This document shows, piece by piece, positions 6,519-7,334 of a stretch of DNA of 7,334 nt. Under the pieces are notes generated by a model. The model was given only the letters and a program-made list of their open reading frames with translations. It did not search any database and had not been told where the DNA came from. The translations under genes were made by a program, and so were the position numbers. Numbering within the stretch: position 1 is the first letter of the stretch; every line of letters starts with the position of its first letter. Source of the DNA: an uncultured Collinsella sp. GTDB taxonomy: Bacteria > Actinomycetota > Coriobacteriia > Coriobacteriales > Coriobacteriaceae. The DNA lies in NCBI GenBank assembly GCA_902478995.1, contig CABSNF010000088.1:1-7334 (forward strand). The letters run 5' to 3'.

Positions 6519-6560
6519 GGGACGGGGCTCTTTTATCTACCCCGCTATCCACCCCGCCCC
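6519..6560. repeat. GC-rich 9-bp stem-loop after the redox operon
   Basis: GGGACGGGG (6519-6527) faces CCCCGCCCC (6552-6560) across 24 nt. One position is A-C on the plus strand and G-U on the minus strand. It begins 12 bp after the operon's stop codon and may help end the transcript, but no U-tract follows on the plus strand. Confidence 0.5.
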
Positions 6561-6567
6561 TCCTCAA

Positions 6568-6630
6568 TTGCGGTGAAATAGTTCCTGATTTCCCCCAAAA
6601 CCCCGGCATCCAGGAACTATTCCACCGCAA
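6568..6630. repeat. 20-bp inverted repeat with 23-nt loop
   Basis: TTGCGGTGAAATAGTTCCTG (6568-6587) is matched by CAGGAACTATTCCACCGCAA (6611-6630), 19 of 20 positions paired. The single exception is A-C on the plus strand and G-U on the minus strand. The loop (6588-6610) contains CCCCCAAAACCCC at its centre. Loop size and the central CAAAAC match the hairpins of the 2702-3077 array although the arms are unrelated. Likely a dispersed intergenic repeat; not a standard terminator because no U-tract follows on either strand. Confidence 0.88.
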
Positions 6631-6675
6631 CTATCCTTGGAATCTGTATTTAGCTTGTGCCTACTTTAGTGCCAA

Positions 6676-6833
6676 TTCAAAACTATGCCGGATTACGGGG
6701 CTGATTCGGAGACCCCCATCCATACCGGCAATTATCTATTTTTGATAAGCCGTCTACCTGCGGTTTTAATTTCGCGATTATTCTCATGGTCAAGTAATAC
6801 AGGTCCAGCCCCGTAATCCGGCATACTTTTGAA
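6676..6833. mobile_element. MITE-like element with 28-bp terminal inverted repeats
   Basis: The left end (6676-6703) and right end (6806-6833) are inverted repeats matching at 27 of 28 positions. The core TATGCCGGATTACGGGGCTG (6684-6703) is repeated perfectly in reverse at 6806-6825, followed after a C-C mismatch by TTTTGAA. The 102-bp interior is AT-richer than its surroundings, has no convincing gene, and includes a small hairpin (TTATC / GATAA, about 6732-6748). No clear target duplication flanks it. It could be a non-autonomous transposon remnant or a long transcribed hairpin. Confidence 0.7.
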
Positions 6834-6895
6834 ACCAGCCCATATGGGACGGGCCTCTTATGACTCCTTTTACTGCTTGCTAAGCTGGTCATGCC

Positions 6896-6944
6896 AAGGA
6901 GTGTCCCGAAGTGCCGGCATAAAAGGAACGTCCCCAACTGCCGG
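6896..6944 (+). repeat. Tandem imperfect 22-mer containing GTCCC
   Basis: AAGGAGTGTCCCGAAGTGCCGG (split here as AAGGAGTGTCCC at 6896-6907, then GAAGTGCCGG at 6908-6917) is repeated at 6923-6944 with 18 of 22 identical bases; the period is 27 bp. On the minus strand the copies read as GGGGACGTTCCTT and CGGGACACTCCTT. This style resembles short repeats seen near REP-associated (RAYT/Y1) transposases in other bacteria. That link is from memory of the pattern, and no transposase gene is in the window. Confidence 0.6.
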
Positions 6945-6985
6945 GCTTGGGATACCATGGTGGCAACCTAGCGAAAGGATGTTTA

Positions 6986-7334
6986 ATGGCACATGTCGAT
7001 GACCAGCGTGTGGCGCGCGTGCTCGATGCGCTCGAGGCTCAGCACCCCGGCGCGCAGCTGCTTGTAAACGACCCGTGGTCGATTTATTACCTGACCGGCT
7101 TCTATGCCGATATGTTCGAGCGTTTTTGCGGCGTGCTGCTCGCGCGCAATGCCGAGCCAGTGATCCTAGTCAACGCGCTGCATCAGCTGCCCGAGTATGA
7201 CAATGCCCACGTTGCCTACCACACCGATACCGACGTCGTGGCTGATGCCATCGCTCGCGAAATCGATCCGACCAAACCGCTCGGCATCGACACCGTCATG
7301 CGCTCTGGCTTTTTGATGCCGCTCCTAGAGCTGT
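6986..7334 (+). CDS. Xaa-Pro peptidase-like protein (M24), N-terminal part
   Basis: Partial: 116 codons, open at the right edge. The protein starts MAHVDDQRVARVL and contains LLVNDPWSIYYLTGFYADMFERFCGVLLARN, a typical creatinase/prolidase N-terminal domain (the D/N-P-x-x-I-x-Y-L-T-G signature). A second part, KPLGIDTVMRSGFLMPLLEL, fits the end of that domain. The metal-binding pita-bread domain, which decides whether the enzyme is an active aminopeptidase P or prolidase, lies outside the window. The ATG at 6986 is preceded by GAAAGGA with about 6 nt spacing. It follows the repeat-rich gap and is probably transcribed separately from the redox operon. Confidence 0.85.
   Translation, partial: MAHVDDQRVARVLDALEAQHPGAQLLVNDPWSIYYLTGFYADMFERFCGVLLARNAEPVILVNALHQLPEYDNAHVAYHTDTDVVADAIAREIDPTKPLGIDTVMRSGFLMPLLEL

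Larger units (their letters stand above)
6508..6985. other. Repeat-rich intergenic region without a gene
   Basis: 478 bp between the DUF1667 stop and the M24 start. Short open frames on both strands cross the inverted repeats and encode mirrored pieces (CRITGL on both strands), so they are repeat artefacts. Contents: a 9-bp hairpin, a 20-bp inverted repeat, a 158-bp MITE-like element, a perfect palindrome CCCATATGGG (6839-6848), and a tandem GTCCC-containing repeat. TGGGACGGGGCTCTT (6518-6532) returns with one change at 6845-6859. No clear U-rich terminator for the redox operon and no strong promoter for the M24 gene are visible. Confidence 0.75.

Noticed and set aside
6683..6958. 91-aa minus-strand and 83-aa plus-strand open frames in the right gap
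   Set aside because: Both cross the MITE-like inverted repeats and encode the same CRITGL piece on opposite strands, the mark of repeat DNA rather than coding.

Overview
The window looks like chromosome from a high-GC, gut-type actinobacterium of the class Coriobacteriia, most likely Collinsella or a close relative. This rests on the GC-rich coding sequence, a compact ThrRS without a TGS domain, a GlpA-like/FAD oxidoreductase/DUF1667 operon, and intergenic DNA crowded with short inverted repeats. The genus is inference from general style; no search was run.

Layout. At 1-167 are two stem-loop terminators, one of them closing thrS. At 168-1931 (minus) is thrS, threonyl-tRNA synthetase, with a good promoter (TTGTAT-16-TATAAT) and a 9-bp inverted repeat across its start region. 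At 2031-2061 a strong hairpin separates thrS from the gene at 2169-2600 (minus), a small membrane protein with two transmembrane helices and two zinc ribbons. The divergent gap 2601-3244 holds the most unusual object in the window: ten copies of a 15-17 nt motif (TGTTACAGATYGAGACA) that flip orientation at every step on a nearly exact 40-bp pitch (2702-3077).

At 3245-6507 (plus) is a tight three-gene redox operon: a GlpA-like FAD protein with a C-terminal BFD-type [2Fe-2S] domain, a two-dinucleotide FAD/NAD(P) oxidoreductase, and a five-cysteine DUF1667 protein. By family knowledge this set works like an anaerobic glycerol-3-phosphate (or similar alpha-hydroxy acid) dehydrogenase, passing electrons from a flavin through an iron-sulfur cluster to a second flavoprotein. 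Neither a GlpC-type membrane subunit nor glycerol kinase lies next to it within the window.

The second long gap, 6508-6985, appears non-coding and is packed with repeats: a 9-bp hairpin, a 20-bp inverted repeat with a 23-nt loop, a 158-bp MITE-like element with 28-bp terminal inverted repeats, and a tandem GTCCC-containing 22-mer. The 20-bp inverted repeat shares its architecture and a central CAAAAC loop motif with the array at 2702-3077, although the arm sequences differ. This points to two families of one class of intergenic hairpin. At 6986 a Xaa-Pro peptidase-like (M24) gene begins and runs off the right edge.

The best candidates for something undescribed are the 40-bp-pitch alternating array and its structural kinship with the 6568-6630 hairpin. 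Both appear better paired as RNA from the minus strand, through G-U pairs, than from the plus strand.
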